Assembly (NCBI RefSeq): GCF_900327275.1
Contig: NZ_LS398548.1
Span: 496,001 to 560,000, forward strand
Reading direction: 5' to 3'
Length of the DNA stretch: 64,000 nucleotides
DNA from: Orientia tsutsugamushi
Lineage (GTDB): Bacteria; Pseudomonadota; Alphaproteobacteria; Rickettsiales; Rickettsiaceae
The notes beneath the pieces were generated by a model. It made no database searches. It saw nothing but the letters and a program-made list of their open reading frames with translations, and was not told the DNA's origin. Position numbers and translations under genes: made by a program. Below are positions 1 through 9,140 of this stretch, one piece after another (the stretch's first letter is position 1; each line of letters opens with the position of its first letter).

Positions 1-1
1 A

Positions 2-529
2 GCAGAAGGCGCTGAAACAGCATTGAGCTTGCAGCAAGCAGGAATTAAAGGTAATATCATTGCTAGTGCAGAAATTTCGAATTTGACAAATTATTCACCA
101 TTTCCTGGTGAAAAAATCATCATTGCAGCAGATAATGATAGCAAAAATTCTCTAACTAATAATACTGTAATTAAAGCTGCAAAAATATTAGAAATGAAGG
201 AAGCAATAACTTGTATAGTTAAACCACCAGAAAATGGTGATTTTAATAATCTGCTGCAAAGTTGTGGAGACCAGTCAATTAGAGACATTATAGAACCTGA
301 AATTACTAAACTGACTAAGGCAGTTGAAACAACCAAACTTACTCAAACAGAAAATAATAGTATAGCAAAACAAAATGATATTACGAATGTTAAAGAATTG
401 TATAATAAATCGTCATCTCTATACTACTTTAAACAAGAAGAGGAAGCTAAGGTGGAAACGATAGTTGTGAATAAATATTCAGAAAACCATACAGGAATTT
501 ATAGTTCAAAAATCTTTAATAATTCATAA
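2..529 (+). CDS. Toprim-domain protein, C-terminal part (gene runs off left edge)
   Basis: The frame is open to the left edge, so this is the 3-prime part of a longer gene. An EGAETAL motif followed by IIIAADND about 30 residues later gives the conserved glutamate and the DxD pair of a Toprim domain like those of plasmid and phage primases or primase-fused transfer proteins. After the domain comes a polar, low-complexity tail of about 70 residues ending at a TAA. Toprim domains bind Mg2+ for phosphotransfer on DNA; here a role in priming transferred DNA is inference from the nearby transfer operon. A partial copy with the preceding part of the domain is found at 28,810-29,118. The tail may be eroded, so the gene could itself be a fragment. 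Confidence 0.6.
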   Translation, partial: AEGAETALSLQQAGIKGNIIASAEISNLTNYSPFPGEKIIIAADNDSKNSLTNNTVIKAAKILEMKEAITCIVKPPENGDFNNLLQSCGDQSIRDIIEPEITKLTKAVETTKLTQTENNSIAKQNDITNVKELYNKSSSLYYFKQEEEAKVETIVVNKYSENHTGIYSSKIFNNS

Positions 530-542
530 TTTAAGGGCAAAT

Positions 543-1094
543 ATGGTTTTTGATGAAGAGACTCAAAAATCCTGGCCTGCACTCACTATTTTTGTTAAAA
601 ATGACAAAGATGAAATTACTGGAGCTAAGATATTAGCTCTGAATTCAAAAACATGTAATAAAGCTGATGTAGCTGAAAAATCTGTTGGTACAATTAGTGG
701 GTCATTTGCTGAAATTGCTCAACAGAATTCAAAATACTCACCTGTAACAATCATTACAAAGGATATTGAAACAGCGTTAACCATTAGGCAAGCTGGAGTC
801 GAAGGAAAAATCTTATGTGCAATTGAAGCCGAAAATTTGCAAAACTATAATCCTGGCCCAAAAGAAAAGATCATTCTAGCAGTTAAAAATGACGTAAATA
901 CTGAAAAAGCTGAAAAAGTTCTGGAGGATAAGGAAGCAGTAGTCTGTACAGTCAAAAATGACTTCAATAATGTATTAAAAACTCAAGGATTATATGCTGT
1001 TAGAAATATTATCAGCCCTGAAATAAGAAAACTTAATGAAAAAATTGAATCAATACAAACTAATATACAACCAGGATTATGTCCGAAACACTAG
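543..1094 (+). CDS. Degenerate Toprim-like protein
   Basis: This 183-residue frame repeats the layout of the gene just upstream: a strand ending in DEITGAKILALN, a GTISGSFAEIAQQ segment, then DIETALTIRQAG and a later ILAVKND. It is clearly related to the Toprim copy at 2-529, but the glutamate-glycine before xETAL is replaced by lysine-aspartate and the DxD pair is lost, so catalysis is unlikely. It starts 13 bases after the previous stop and in another frame. Either a tandem domain of one ancestral protein has been split, or this is a diverged duplicate. It may be a decaying gene with no function. Confidence 0.45.
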   Translation: MVFDEETQKSWPALTIFVKNDKDEITGAKILALNSKTCNKADVAEKSVGTISGSFAEIAQQNSKYSPVTIITKDIETALTIRQAGVEGKILCAIEAENLQNYNPGPKEKIILAVKNDVNTEKAEKVLEDKEAVVCTVKNDFNNVLKTQGLYAVRNIISPEIRKLNEKIESIQTNIQPGLCPKH

Positions 1095-1145
1095 GCAGAG
1101 TATGACACAGCATTTTTTATTTAAAAAACTATAGAGTGAAAAAAT

Positions 1146-2261
1146 ATGACAAAACAATTAAAGCATGATTCATTGGCAAAGACAATCATGAGCGATCCAG
1201 TTGCTGCACAAGAATTTCTAGAGTATTATTTACCAAGCGATTTCAAGAGTTTAATAGATTTATCACAAATAAAAGTAGAGCAAGAGAGTTATATAGAAGA
1301 ATCGTTAAAGAAAAAATACAGTGATATCGTCTATAAAGTTGCAACCAAAAAACATGGCAATGCTTTTATTTATATATTAATTGAAGCTCAATCAACCGTC
1401 GATTATTGGACAGCTCTGCGGTTATGGAGATACACATTGTTATTGTGCGAAAGGCATAAGAAAGAAAAAACTAAATTACCATTAGTGTATAATTTAGTGA
1501 TCTACAACGGCAAAGAAGTCTACAACGCACCTAGGAATTTGTGGGATTTATTTACCGATTCAATAATAGCTAAGCAATTAATGACTTCTGACTATCAATT
1601 AGTCGATTTGCAAAGTATGTCGAATGATGAAATTGTTAGGAAAAAGCATATCGGAATGCTCGAATATATGCTAAAGCACATTCATCAACGAGATATGTTA
1701 AAGCTTTGGGAAGAGTTTCTAATAAAGTTCAAACATGTTTTAATACTTGATAAAGAAAAAGGTTATGTTTACCTAAGATCATTTTTATGGTATACTGATA
1801 CTAAATTACTAGAGAGTCAGCAACCAGAATTAGAGCAGGTTCTGGCTAAGTATTTATCTGAAGAAGAAAAAAGTAATATTATGAGAACTATTGCTGCAAA
1901 ATATATTGATGAAGGTATAGAGATTGGTGAAACTAAAGGCATAGCTAAAGGCAGAGCTGAAGGTATAGAGATTGGTGAAACTAAAGGCATAGCTAAAGGC
2001 AGAGCTGAAGGTATAGAGATTGGTGAAACTAAAGGCATAGCTAAAGGCAGAGCTGAAGGTATAGAGATTGGTGAGACTAAAGGCAGAGCTGAAGGCAGAG
2101 CTGAAGGCAGAGCTGAAGGCAGAGCTGAAGGCAGAGCTGAAGCCACGCAAGGGCTTGCAAGGAACTTATTAAAAGCTGGCTTTTCAGTTGAATTTATTTC
2201 TGAAAATACCGGATTGTCAAAAGAAGAAGTGATTAATTTAAAAAATAACATAGAGTATTAA
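1146..2261 (+). CDS. Rpn family PD-(D/E)XK nuclease / putative transposase with repeat tail
   Basis: The 371-residue product opens with KQLKHDSLAKTIMSDPVAAQEFLEYYLP-type sequence (written here only as its family start), followed by YSDIVYKV and IYILIEAQS. These are the aspartate and E-x-Q motifs of the Rpn (YhgA-like, Transposase_31) nuclease fold, which promotes RecA-independent recombination in the studied E. coli members. Residues about 1-255 are the conserved body. Residues about 257-332 are tandem repeats of GIEIGETKGIAKGRAE and then GRAE, predicted to be a charged helix or coiled coil. A short C-terminal segment, LARNLLKAGFSVEFISENTG, is typical of the family. The ATG at 1146 follows a GAGTGAA sequence. 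The gene converges on traD and ends inside a shared stem-loop. Confidence 0.8.
   Translation: MTKQLKHDSLAKTIMSDPVAAQEFLEYYLPSDFKSLIDLSQIKVEQESYIEESLKKKYSDIVYKVATKKHGNAFIYILIEAQSTVDYWTALRLWRYTLLLCERHKKEKTKLPLVYNLVIYNGKEVYNAPRNLWDLFTDSIIAKQLMTSDYQLVDLQSMSNDEIVRKKHIGMLEYMLKHIHQRDMLKLWEEFLIKFKHVLILDKEKGYVYLRSFLWYTDTKLLESQQPELEQVLAKYLSEEEKSNIMRTIAAKYIDEGIEIGETKGIAKGRAEGIEIGETKGIAKGRAEGIEIGETKGIAKGRAEGIEIGETKGRAEGRAEGRAEGRAEGRAEATQGLARNLLKAGFSVEFISENTGLSKEEVINLKNNIEY
1914..2141 (+). repeat. In-frame tandem repeats: 48-bp unit then 12-bp unit
   Basis: A 48-bp unit coding GIEIGETKGIAKGRAE begins at 1914, 1962 and 2010. A fourth copy at 2058 is cut after GIEIGETK. Five 12-bp units coding GRAE fill 2082-2141. 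The 12-bp unit is the end of the 48-bp unit, so the second array grew from the first. All units keep the frame of the Rpn-like gene. Confidence 0.95.
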
Positions 2262-2281
2262 TTTTTCGAATTAATACTCTA
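2251..2281. terminator. Stem-loop shared by convergent rpn-like gene and traD
   Basis: A perfect 13-bp inverted repeat (2251-2263 with 2269-2281) encloses a 5-base loop. The stop codon of the + strand gene (2259-2261) and that of traD (2271-2273) both lie in the stem. Its place between two converging genes suggests a bidirectional terminator, although the stem is AT-rich and has no long T-run. Confidence 0.6.
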
Positions 2282-4025
2282 CTAACTTAAGTTTTTTGAG
2301 CAATTTATATCCCCAAACAAAAGCTGTATTTAAGTTTTGTAGCTGCATAGTTAGTTTTGTGATAGGAAAGTTACCGGCAAGCTTTACATAACATGTAAGG
2401 TCTGGTAGGTTCATAATTTCAGATGGCATAACTAAAATCTTTTTACGCTCAACATTATTCATATTTACCCCATCTCGCATAGTATTTGATCCATATGACA
2501 AGTTCTCTTGAGTTTCAATTATCTCTTGCTCACCTAGTGTTAATGCTGATTTATAGGCTGTAACCTGATCGCTAACTCGAAAAATAAATTTACTATTAAA
2601 CAAATCCAGCATAGAATCACATTCAGCAGCCCCATATATTGCTTCTAATTGATGAATGTTCTGCAATCCAGCAACAAAGCAGCCTCCATACTTTCTACTT
2701 TCAGCCAAAGCAACTGGTAAAGACGAAACTTTTTGTAGAGCTGGAAGTTCATCAAGTATAAACCACATGTTTTTGTTATCATGATTAGGATTTCTACACA
2801 TCAAAGCCTTGATAGCTATGCTTATCCAAGCTGAAATAAGTGGGCATAAAGCAGCTCTTTGATTTGGGTTAGCTGTGATAAATAGCCAGCCAGTTTCATT
2901 TGAATTACTAAACCATTCTTTTATGCTAAAACTACCTCCAGGCTTTAAATATTGTAGCGAAGTAATATTCTTTCCAAGCGTAGACTGAATTCCTGCAGAA
3001 GTTTCAAGTGCGCTTTCGCTTATAATACCTGATACAGCAGTGTTTTTAAAAGCTTTTGCAAATTGTCTATTATCAGAGTAAATGATTGTATGAATTAGTT
3101 TTATGATATCTTTATCATCCTTATATAGCTTCAATGCTTCAGACAAGACTAATTCAGCATTTTTAGCAAAAAAGTCATCAAGTTTAGGAGTATAATTACT
3201 AAAACTACTAGCTATATCATGAAAATCAGCTGCTTCAAAACAATCATTCCAAGGCAACCATTGCTCACTATTTTTTTCCAAAGGATTAAGCAGCTTATCA
3301 CATTTAGGATCAAAAAATCTATCAATAAAAGTTCCAGTTGTGTCTACAATTATTGCTCGATCCTTATGTAATCGAATTTGTGGTAGCAGTTCGTTAAGCA
3401 TATTAGTTTTACCGGTACCTGTTGTTCCAGTAATCAGAATGTGTAATCTTTCACTATTCTTTACTAATGGTAAGCCTCCAAAACGGATTTTAGAGGCCTT
3501 TTTAGCTCTTTTTAGCATTTTGGCTAAGCATTTGTATCCTACAAAATCAGCACCTCTAATTTTGGCCTTAATAATCGTTTTTTTACCTTGAGCTGTAAAG
3601 AAAACAATTGAGATTATCACACCAATAGTAAAAACAATTAATCCTTCTAACAATGCTGAATTGATTAAGAATTCCCATAATTGCTGTATTTTAAATCCAT
3701 GTTTGCCTGTATAAAACTCATGCAAAAAGTCTTGAGCATTGAGGTGCATCCATTTTTTAAACCTTAAACTATAAAACTTAATGCCTATTTGATCGATATC
3801 ATAAAAATGCTCACCAATTGCTAGCTTAAGCTGCACATATCTTTCAATTGCAAAATAATACAAGCTGCTCAGAAAAACTTTTTGATATAATCGACATATA
3901 ATCCAGAATATCGATAATCCTAGCCCAATCATAAAAACGTTGGTACTACCTTGCCCAAACATTCTTAACTTATGGGCAAATAACTGCGAGCCCCTGGTGA
4001 AATTTCCTTGATTCTGAAAATTCAT
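2271..4025 (-). CDS. traD: TraD, F-type conjugation coupling protein
   Basis: The 584-residue protein is a type IV coupling ATPase. It would sit at the inner membrane and feed relaxase-bound DNA into the transfer channel. Two membrane segments at about residues 30-45 and 122-145 come first, then the Walker A motif GTTGTGKT at 200-207 and the Walker B segment WFILDELPAL at 421-430. F plasmid TraD has about 717 residues; the missing part corresponds to the variable C-terminal tail that contacts the relaxosome. It is the last gene of the operon and starts 5 bases after the TPR gene stop. The frame appears intact. Confidence 0.92.
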   Translation of the reverse strand: MNFQNQGNFTRGSQLFAHKLRMFGQGSTNVFMIGLGLSIFWIICRLYQKVFLSSLYYFAIERYVQLKLAIGEHFYDIDQIGIKFYSLRFKKWMHLNAQDFLHEFYTGKHGFKIQQLWEFLINSALLEGLIVFTIGVIISIVFFTAQGKKTIIKAKIRGADFVGYKCLAKMLKRAKKASKIRFGGLPLVKNSERLHILITGTTGTGKTNMLNELLPQIRLHKDRAIIVDTTGTFIDRFFDPKCDKLLNPLEKNSEQWLPWNDCFEAADFHDIASSFSNYTPKLDDFFAKNAELVLSEALKLYKDDKDIIKLIHTIIYSDNRQFAKAFKNTAVSGIISESALETSAGIQSTLGKNITSLQYLKPGGSFSIKEWFSNSNETGWLFITANPNQRAALCPLISAWISIAIKALMCRNPNHDNKNMWFILDELPALQKVSSLPVALAESRKYGGCFVAGLQNIHQLEAIYGAAECDSMLDLFNSKFIFRVSDQVTAYKSALTLGEQEIIETQENLSYGSNTMRDGVNMNNVERKKILVMPSEIMNLPDLTCYVKLAGNFPITKLTMQLQNLNTAFVWGYKLLKKLKLVEY

Positions 4026-4030
4026 CTATC

Positions 4031-5176
4031 TCAAGAGTATTTTTTCAATATCTGTAGTTTTTGCTCATACTCTTTTACTCCAGTAAAATTCTTCAATTCT
4101 GTTAACCTTTTTAACATTGTTTCATGTTCTGCAATGATATTAGGATTATATTTAATAGCTAATAAAAAATTCTCTTTAGCGCTTGAGTACTGCCCTAAGT
4201 TTACTAATGAAATTCCTTTTTCAAGATAATTTTTAGCAAAATTAGGATCATATTTAATTGCTATATCATAATTTTTAATTGCTTCTTGATGTTTGCCTAA
4301 TTTCTCAAAAACCATTCCTTTGATATAATATGAATCTGCACAATTTGGATCAATTTTAATAGCTAGGTTACAACTTTCCATTGCTTCTGCATGTCTCTTT
4401 AATAGATTTAATACATATCCTTTATTATTATAAGCTTTTAAATCATTAGGATCGTATTTAATAGCTAAATCAAAATGTTCTATTGCATTCTGAAATTGTC
4501 CCAAAATTGCTAAAGTTAAACCTTTATTATGATATGCTTCTGAATAATTTGGTCTGTATCTAATAGCTATATCATAGTTTTTAATAGCCTCTTGAAATTG
4601 TCCTAAATTCATTAATACTGTGCCTTTGTTATAATAAGCTTCTGGATAACTAGAGTTATACCTAATAGCAATATCAAAATTTTTCATTGCTTCTTCATAC
4701 TGTCCTAAGTTGTTCAAAGAAGCTCCTTTATTATTATAGGCAGTTACATAGTTAGGCTTATATTTTATAGCAAGATTACAAAGTGTTATAGCTTCTTCGT
4801 TTTTTCCTAATTTTCTATAAGATACAGCTTTATTATTATATGCTTCTGCAAAATGAGGTTTGTGCTTAATAGCTAAATCATAATTTTCTACAGCTTCTAG
4901 TGCCTTTCCAAGATCAGCTAAAGCTATTCCTTTACTATTATATGCTGTCGCATAACTTGGATCGTACTTAATAGCTATATTAAAATTTTCTATTGCTTCA
5001 TGATATTTTTTTAATTTCAGAAAAGAGCTTCCAATATTAAAATATTCTTTAGCGAAAACATTTTCATCGTTACTGCTATTTTGTGGAATTAGCTTGTTTT
5101 CTTCTGCCGCAATAGCTGTATTTAAAAGCATTAGCGGTAAAATTATTGTTATAGCTAATTTATATATATTTTTCAT
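4031..5176 (-). CDS. Secreted TPR-repeat protein within the transfer operon
   Basis: The 381-residue product has a signal peptide at residues 1-23 (hydrophobic core then AIAAEE). It then has nine consecutive 34-residue tetratricopeptide repeats from about residue 43 to 350, each with the pattern AYNNKG...LGQ..EAI.N.DIAIKY.P. TPR arrays bind peptides or other proteins. A gene of this kind is not part of the F-plasmid set. It sits between traG (22 bases upstream) and traD (5 bases downstream), so it is co-transcribed cargo or an accessory. Small TPR proteins are abundant in Orientia RAGEs; a host-directed role is inference. Confidence 0.85.
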   Translation of the reverse strand: MKNIYKLAITIILPLMLLNTAIAAEENKLIPQNSSNDENVFAKEYFNIGSSFLKLKKYHEAIENFNIAIKYDPSYATAYNSKGIALADLGKALEAVENYDLAIKHKPHFAEAYNNKAVSYRKLGKNEEAITLCNLAIKYKPNYVTAYNNKGASLNNLGQYEEAMKNFDIAIRYNSSYPEAYYNKGTVLMNLGQFQEAIKNYDIAIRYRPNYSEAYHNKGLTLAILGQFQNAIEHFDLAIKYDPNDLKAYNNKGYVLNLLKRHAEAMESCNLAIKIDPNCADSYYIKGMVFEKLGKHQEAIKNYDIAIKYDPNFAKNYLEKGISLVNLGQYSSAKENFLLAIKYNPNIIAEHETMLKRLTELKNFTGVKEYEQKLQILKKYS

Positions 5177-5198
5177 AAATCCAACATATCTTTAACTT

Positions 5199-7838
5199 TT
5201 AACTTTTATCTTTATTAGTTATTCCAAAATTTTCCAGAGCTTGTTTACCAGCCCTTAAAATTGTTGAATCAGTAGTATCTGAAAACTTTTTCTGTATTTT
5301 TTGAGTCTTATCCTTAATACTATCAGAAATTTGATTAAGATTCTCTATTTTTTCGTTATCAACAAAAGCTTGTTCTATATTTTGAGAATGCATTTGATTG
5401 CTTTTATCATAGATAGCTTCTAATTGCTCAACATTTTTATAAAAATCTGATTGTAGATCTTTTTTAGTCGAAAAGTTACCATCATTAATATGATCATTCA
5501 AATTTTTAGGTACTTCATTGTTGATTTTAGCAACCTCAAAAGCAATTTTTTCTGCTTTAGCCGAGTGGTTTATTATCCATCTAGCTGCTTGCTCCTTGCT
5601 TCTTATTTCAGGATTTTGAGCAATAATTTCATTTAATACAAGTTCATTAATGTTACGATCAATAGTGGCAGAGTTTTGGAATACATAGTTCATACTATGA
5701 GTCAGTTGCTCCATTTCTTGTTTAGTTTTAGCTATTTCTTGCCCAACAGATTGTTGCTCAGAAAGGTTAGCACTAAGATTTTCACTTAATGACTTCACCT
5801 CACTATTTGTACTACTAAATTTTCCTTCTTGAACTGCGCTTTGAATTTTTGATAATGCTTCACTATGTGATTGTTGTTGATTTGCTGATTTTCCTTGGGT
5901 TTCTTCGTCAGCATTTCCTCCTAAAACTCTACTATTAACTCCCCACACCCCACCTCCAGCACTAGTACTAGTACCACTACTTTTACTGTGGCTACTACCT
6001 GTATGCTGACTGAAAGACTCACTATCGGAACTTACCTTTTGCAGAGCTTGGTATTCGCTCTCAGTTAGACCTATATACAGAGCTTCATCATGAGTTAACT
6101 TTTCAGCTATTTCCATGGCCATGGAGTTTCCTGTTGAAATAAGATTGGCCTCTTTTTGTGTCAGTGAATTAAGCCTGCTCTGAGAACTCACAAACTGGTT
6201 TTGATATCCAGTTTGTAGCAGTGCAGAAGAGCGGAAGTTTGTTTCCAATGAATGTACAGTTTGAATTACAAATTGCTCGCCATTATTTCCAGTAATGATT
6301 TTGTAGCTACCATAATCGATAATATTATCAGCCATATGTAATAAAGGAGCTAGGTTTTGTTGAGAAATAGTTCTATTGCCTATGCTGTAATTATCCATAC
6401 TCAAGTTATTGTCGACTATATTACTTCCTAAGCTGCTAGCAACTTGTATAGGAGAGAATTGGCTGGCTAAGTTAGCTGTAGCATGAGCGCAAGCTTTTAT
6501 CACTGACCAAGAAAGCATTGGTATTGATGATGCAAGCATTTGAAACGTCGCATAGCTATATAAAATCATCTCTGCAAAGCTTCCTTGCGATAGCATATTC
6601 AGACCATAATCACTACCGAAAGCTCCAGATTTACTGGATAAGCTGATCATTCCTAGACAATGGATTATTGTAAAAAATACTGGCCAGCTGCTGACCCATA
6701 TTATTAATAGAATCCATGTTTTGAGTATGTTGTAACCACCAGGCAGTAAGCCCATTGGAAATACAATAAAGATCATTGAAACTACTAATGCAAAAAAAAC
6801 AGATTGTAAAATAGGCATCATGTGAGCAGCCATTTCCCCAGCGACTAGATACGAAAATGATTGTTGAAAGAGCCCTCTGATTGCATGCATACTCACCAGA
6901 TTAGGATAAATTCGTGATAATGAAAACTTCTCACGCCAGTCATCATATGACTCACGATTAGCATTAAGTAGCATAGCTTGCTTCATCCATTCATGAATGT
7001 CTTGTTGCTCTCTCTGTAAATATTTTAGTGTGTCGCCAGTCATGACTTTTAGTCTTTGACTTAACATGCTTGACTGATCAGATTGAACTCCAATCGCTGC
7101 TGCGAACTTTGTTAGAAGCCCTTCATTTAATTCTTTATGAATTGCTGCTTTAATCAATGGAGTAGCTTGTCTGCATGTCTTGAAACTAATACCTAAATTA
7201 CTAGGCTCACGATAATAAATACCGAAATTATTAGGTATATTCTGCTCGATAAATCCTATAATGTCATTAGTTTGTTGAGCAGCTGCTTTTTTGCCTAGAA
7301 TATTACCTATGATGTAAGGCTTCATAAAGCATTGTCTAAGAAATTCCTTAGTATTAGTTAAAGTTACTGGATCATGTATTTGCACATCTCGAATCTTAGC
7401 TACAGCCTTAGCTCCAAACATAATACCAGTTTTTCTGCTTGATAGTCCTTCATAAGCCGGTAAAAGATGATTTTCCAACATTTTGGACACAAAGTAACTC
7501 GTTTGCGATGAAAGAGAAGCAAACATTGCAATACCTATCGGAATATTATCAACTTTTACTGGTGCACTCATTGATACCTCATCCTTGAGCCAAACAGTAG
7601 CTTTGGGGGCAAATAACAGCGTAAAAATAAATATCGATGGAAAGAACCACTCCATAGCAAAGATGCCGATATTTCCTCTAAAAATAGCCCTAGTAGCAGC
7701 CCATATGCCGCCAATAGTCAAGGCTAAGTGGCCTACTGGAGTGAAGTATTCGCTATTTGAAGCAAAGACTCTGCCTATGCCGTTAAACACATGCCATAAC
7801 AGATCTCCACCACCAAATGTGTATATTACGTAATCCAT
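5199..7838 (-). CDS. traG: TraG, mating-pair assembly and stabilisation protein
   Basis: The 879-residue frame matches TraG in layout. It has an N-terminal membrane segment region (about 25-90), a soluble stretch with scattered cysteines, a second cluster of membrane segments at about 335-470, and a long polar C-terminal domain rich in serine and glutamine. In F the N-terminal part helps pilus assembly and the C-terminal part acts in mating-pair stabilisation. F TraG has about 938 residues. The ATG shares one base with the stop of the preceding traH frame, giving tight coupling. A serine/glycine-rich linker lies near residues 608-650. Confidence 0.88.
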   Translation of the reverse strand: MDYVIYTFGGGDLLWHVFNGIGRVFASNSEYFTPVGHLALTIGGIWAATRAIFRGNIGIFAMEWFFPSIFIFTLLFAPKATVWLKDEVSMSAPVKVDNIPIGIAMFASLSSQTSYFVSKMLENHLLPAYEGLSSRKTGIMFGAKAVAKIRDVQIHDPVTLTNTKEFLRQCFMKPYIIGNILGKKAAAQQTNDIIGFIEQNIPNNFGIYYREPSNLGISFKTCRQATPLIKAAIHKELNEGLLTKFAAAIGVQSDQSSMLSQRLKVMTGDTLKYLQREQQDIHEWMKQAMLLNANRESYDDWREKFSLSRIYPNLVSMHAIRGLFQQSFSYLVAGEMAAHMMPILQSVFFALVVSMIFIVFPMGLLPGGYNILKTWILLIIWVSSWPVFFTIIHCLGMISLSSKSGAFGSDYGLNMLSQGSFAEMILYSYATFQMLASSIPMLSWSVIKACAHATANLASQFSPIQVASSLGSNIVDNNLSMDNYSIGNRTISQQNLAPLLHMADNIIDYGSYKIITGNNGEQFVIQTVHSLETNFRSSALLQTGYQNQFVSSQSRLNSLTQKEANLISTGNSMAMEIAEKLTHDEALYIGLTESEYQALQKVSSDSESFSQHTGSSHSKSSGTSTSAGGGVWGVNSRVLGGNADEETQGKSANQQQSHSEALSKIQSAVQEGKFSSTNSEVKSLSENLSANLSEQQSVGQEIAKTKQEMEQLTHSMNYVFQNSATIDRNINELVLNEIIAQNPEIRSKEQAARWIINHSAKAEKIAFEVAKINNEVPKNLNDHINDGNFSTKKDLQSDFYKNVEQLEAIYDKSNQMHSQNIEQAFVDNEKIENLNQISDSIKDKTQKIQKKFSDTTDSTILRAGKQALENFGITNKDKS

Positions 7839-9140
7839 TAACTTTTCTCCTTCGCTATTAAATGCTGCTCTATTAATCTAGCCCTTTTATCTATTCGACT
7901 TGCATCTGTTTGTAGGCTAGTCCATTTCTCATTTGCAAAAAGTTGTACCCGATTCAATTCCTTCAAATATCTTTCTAAATGTTCATTCGAAACTTGCTTA
8001 GCACCTAGTGAAGTAACGGCTCTACGTATTTCGGTGATTACTTCCTTCAAATGCTGAACTAATGTATAGCTAGCTATTAATTCTGATGAGCTATCTAAAA
8101 TTGTGACTCCAGAAATATATTCTAATATGATATAATCATAAATCGGAAATATATCTCCAATCGAAGATAAAAAGGCTATTTCATGGTTACTAAATTCAGT
8201 ATTATGATCAAACTTATTTTTTAGATTAGTAAATTGTTGTTTAGCTTTACCTGCATAAGACTGCTCTGGTGATATTGTGATATTTCGTCGCAAGCGTTGA
8301 ATGCAAGCAACTGACATTATCACAACTGTAAATCGAGGCTGATTCTCCGCCTTTTAAATGACTAATCCAACTTTTTTCATCCTGAGCTAATGAGTCATAA
8401 AAGTGTACATTATTGTTTGTAACCACGATAGTGCCAGTCATAGACATGATTGAATCATGCATATTTGATGGTATTCCAACCTTTGCTGCTGCTTTAGTGA
8501 AGATGTTATAATCATCAAGCATTAACTCTGAATCCTTGTTTTGTGCTTGTCGTAGAGCTTGTTTTTGATCTAAATAATTACGACATTTTTTACCAGCGGC
8601 AAAATAATCAAACCCGCTTTGTGACTGTATATCACGGCAAACAGCTTCTCTCATAGCCCAGTTCTTTGGTAAAGCTGTAGCAAATAATGCTTTTGTTAAT
8701 TCACAATCTCCTTTGGCAAATTGATTCATCTCCATTGCTAGATTACGCAAGTCCTTAAGAGCATTTTCGATCTGTGGAGCAAATGTTTTTAATCCTAATG
8801 AAAATGCATAAACTTTAGCTTGAGAACCAATGTTTTTCATTAGTTGAACTAATTCTTCTCCAGAAATAACAGAGAAGCTACCAAGATAGGCGTCAATACC
8901 GCTACAGCTCATGTTTAAAGATGGTGGAGTTATAGCAAATGGCTGAAATGATGTTTGGCTTGTTCTGGCAGATAATCCGCCAGCTGCATAATATCCAGCC
9001 GCTTGATCTTGATATGATCCAGATCTAGTAACATTAACACTCATTCCTTGAAATACGTTTTCGATATTCCAAGCCAGTGACACTGGAGCTTGTAGCGAAA
9101 ATAATGCTGCAATAACATAAACTCTAATTCTGATGCTCAT
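7838..9140 (-). pseudogene. traH: TraH, split by a frameshift
   Basis: The 5-prime frame (9140-8247) has a signal peptide (ALFSLQAPVSLAW) and TraH-like sequence including the SCSGIDAYLGSFSVISGEEL region and the late SIYSCDN. The 3-prime frame (8323-7838) continues as ITISPEQSYAGK and runs to the normal end. The two overlap around 8250-8320, and the family match moves from one frame to the other near 8300, just after the CDN cysteine. TraH is a periplasmic pilus-assembly protein of about 450 residues, and the two pieces together give that length. A sequencing error or ribosomal frameshifting could also explain the break, but a single indel is the simplest reading. Confidence 0.8.

Noticed and set aside
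1914-2141. CRISPR-like array
   Set aside because: The repeats have no spacers and keep one reading frame; they are protein-coding tandem repeats.
1817-2251. Long - strand open frames across the Rpn repeat region
   Set aside because: They are mirror frames of the GIEIGETKGIAKGRAE repeats and show only the complementary repeat pattern, with no family features.
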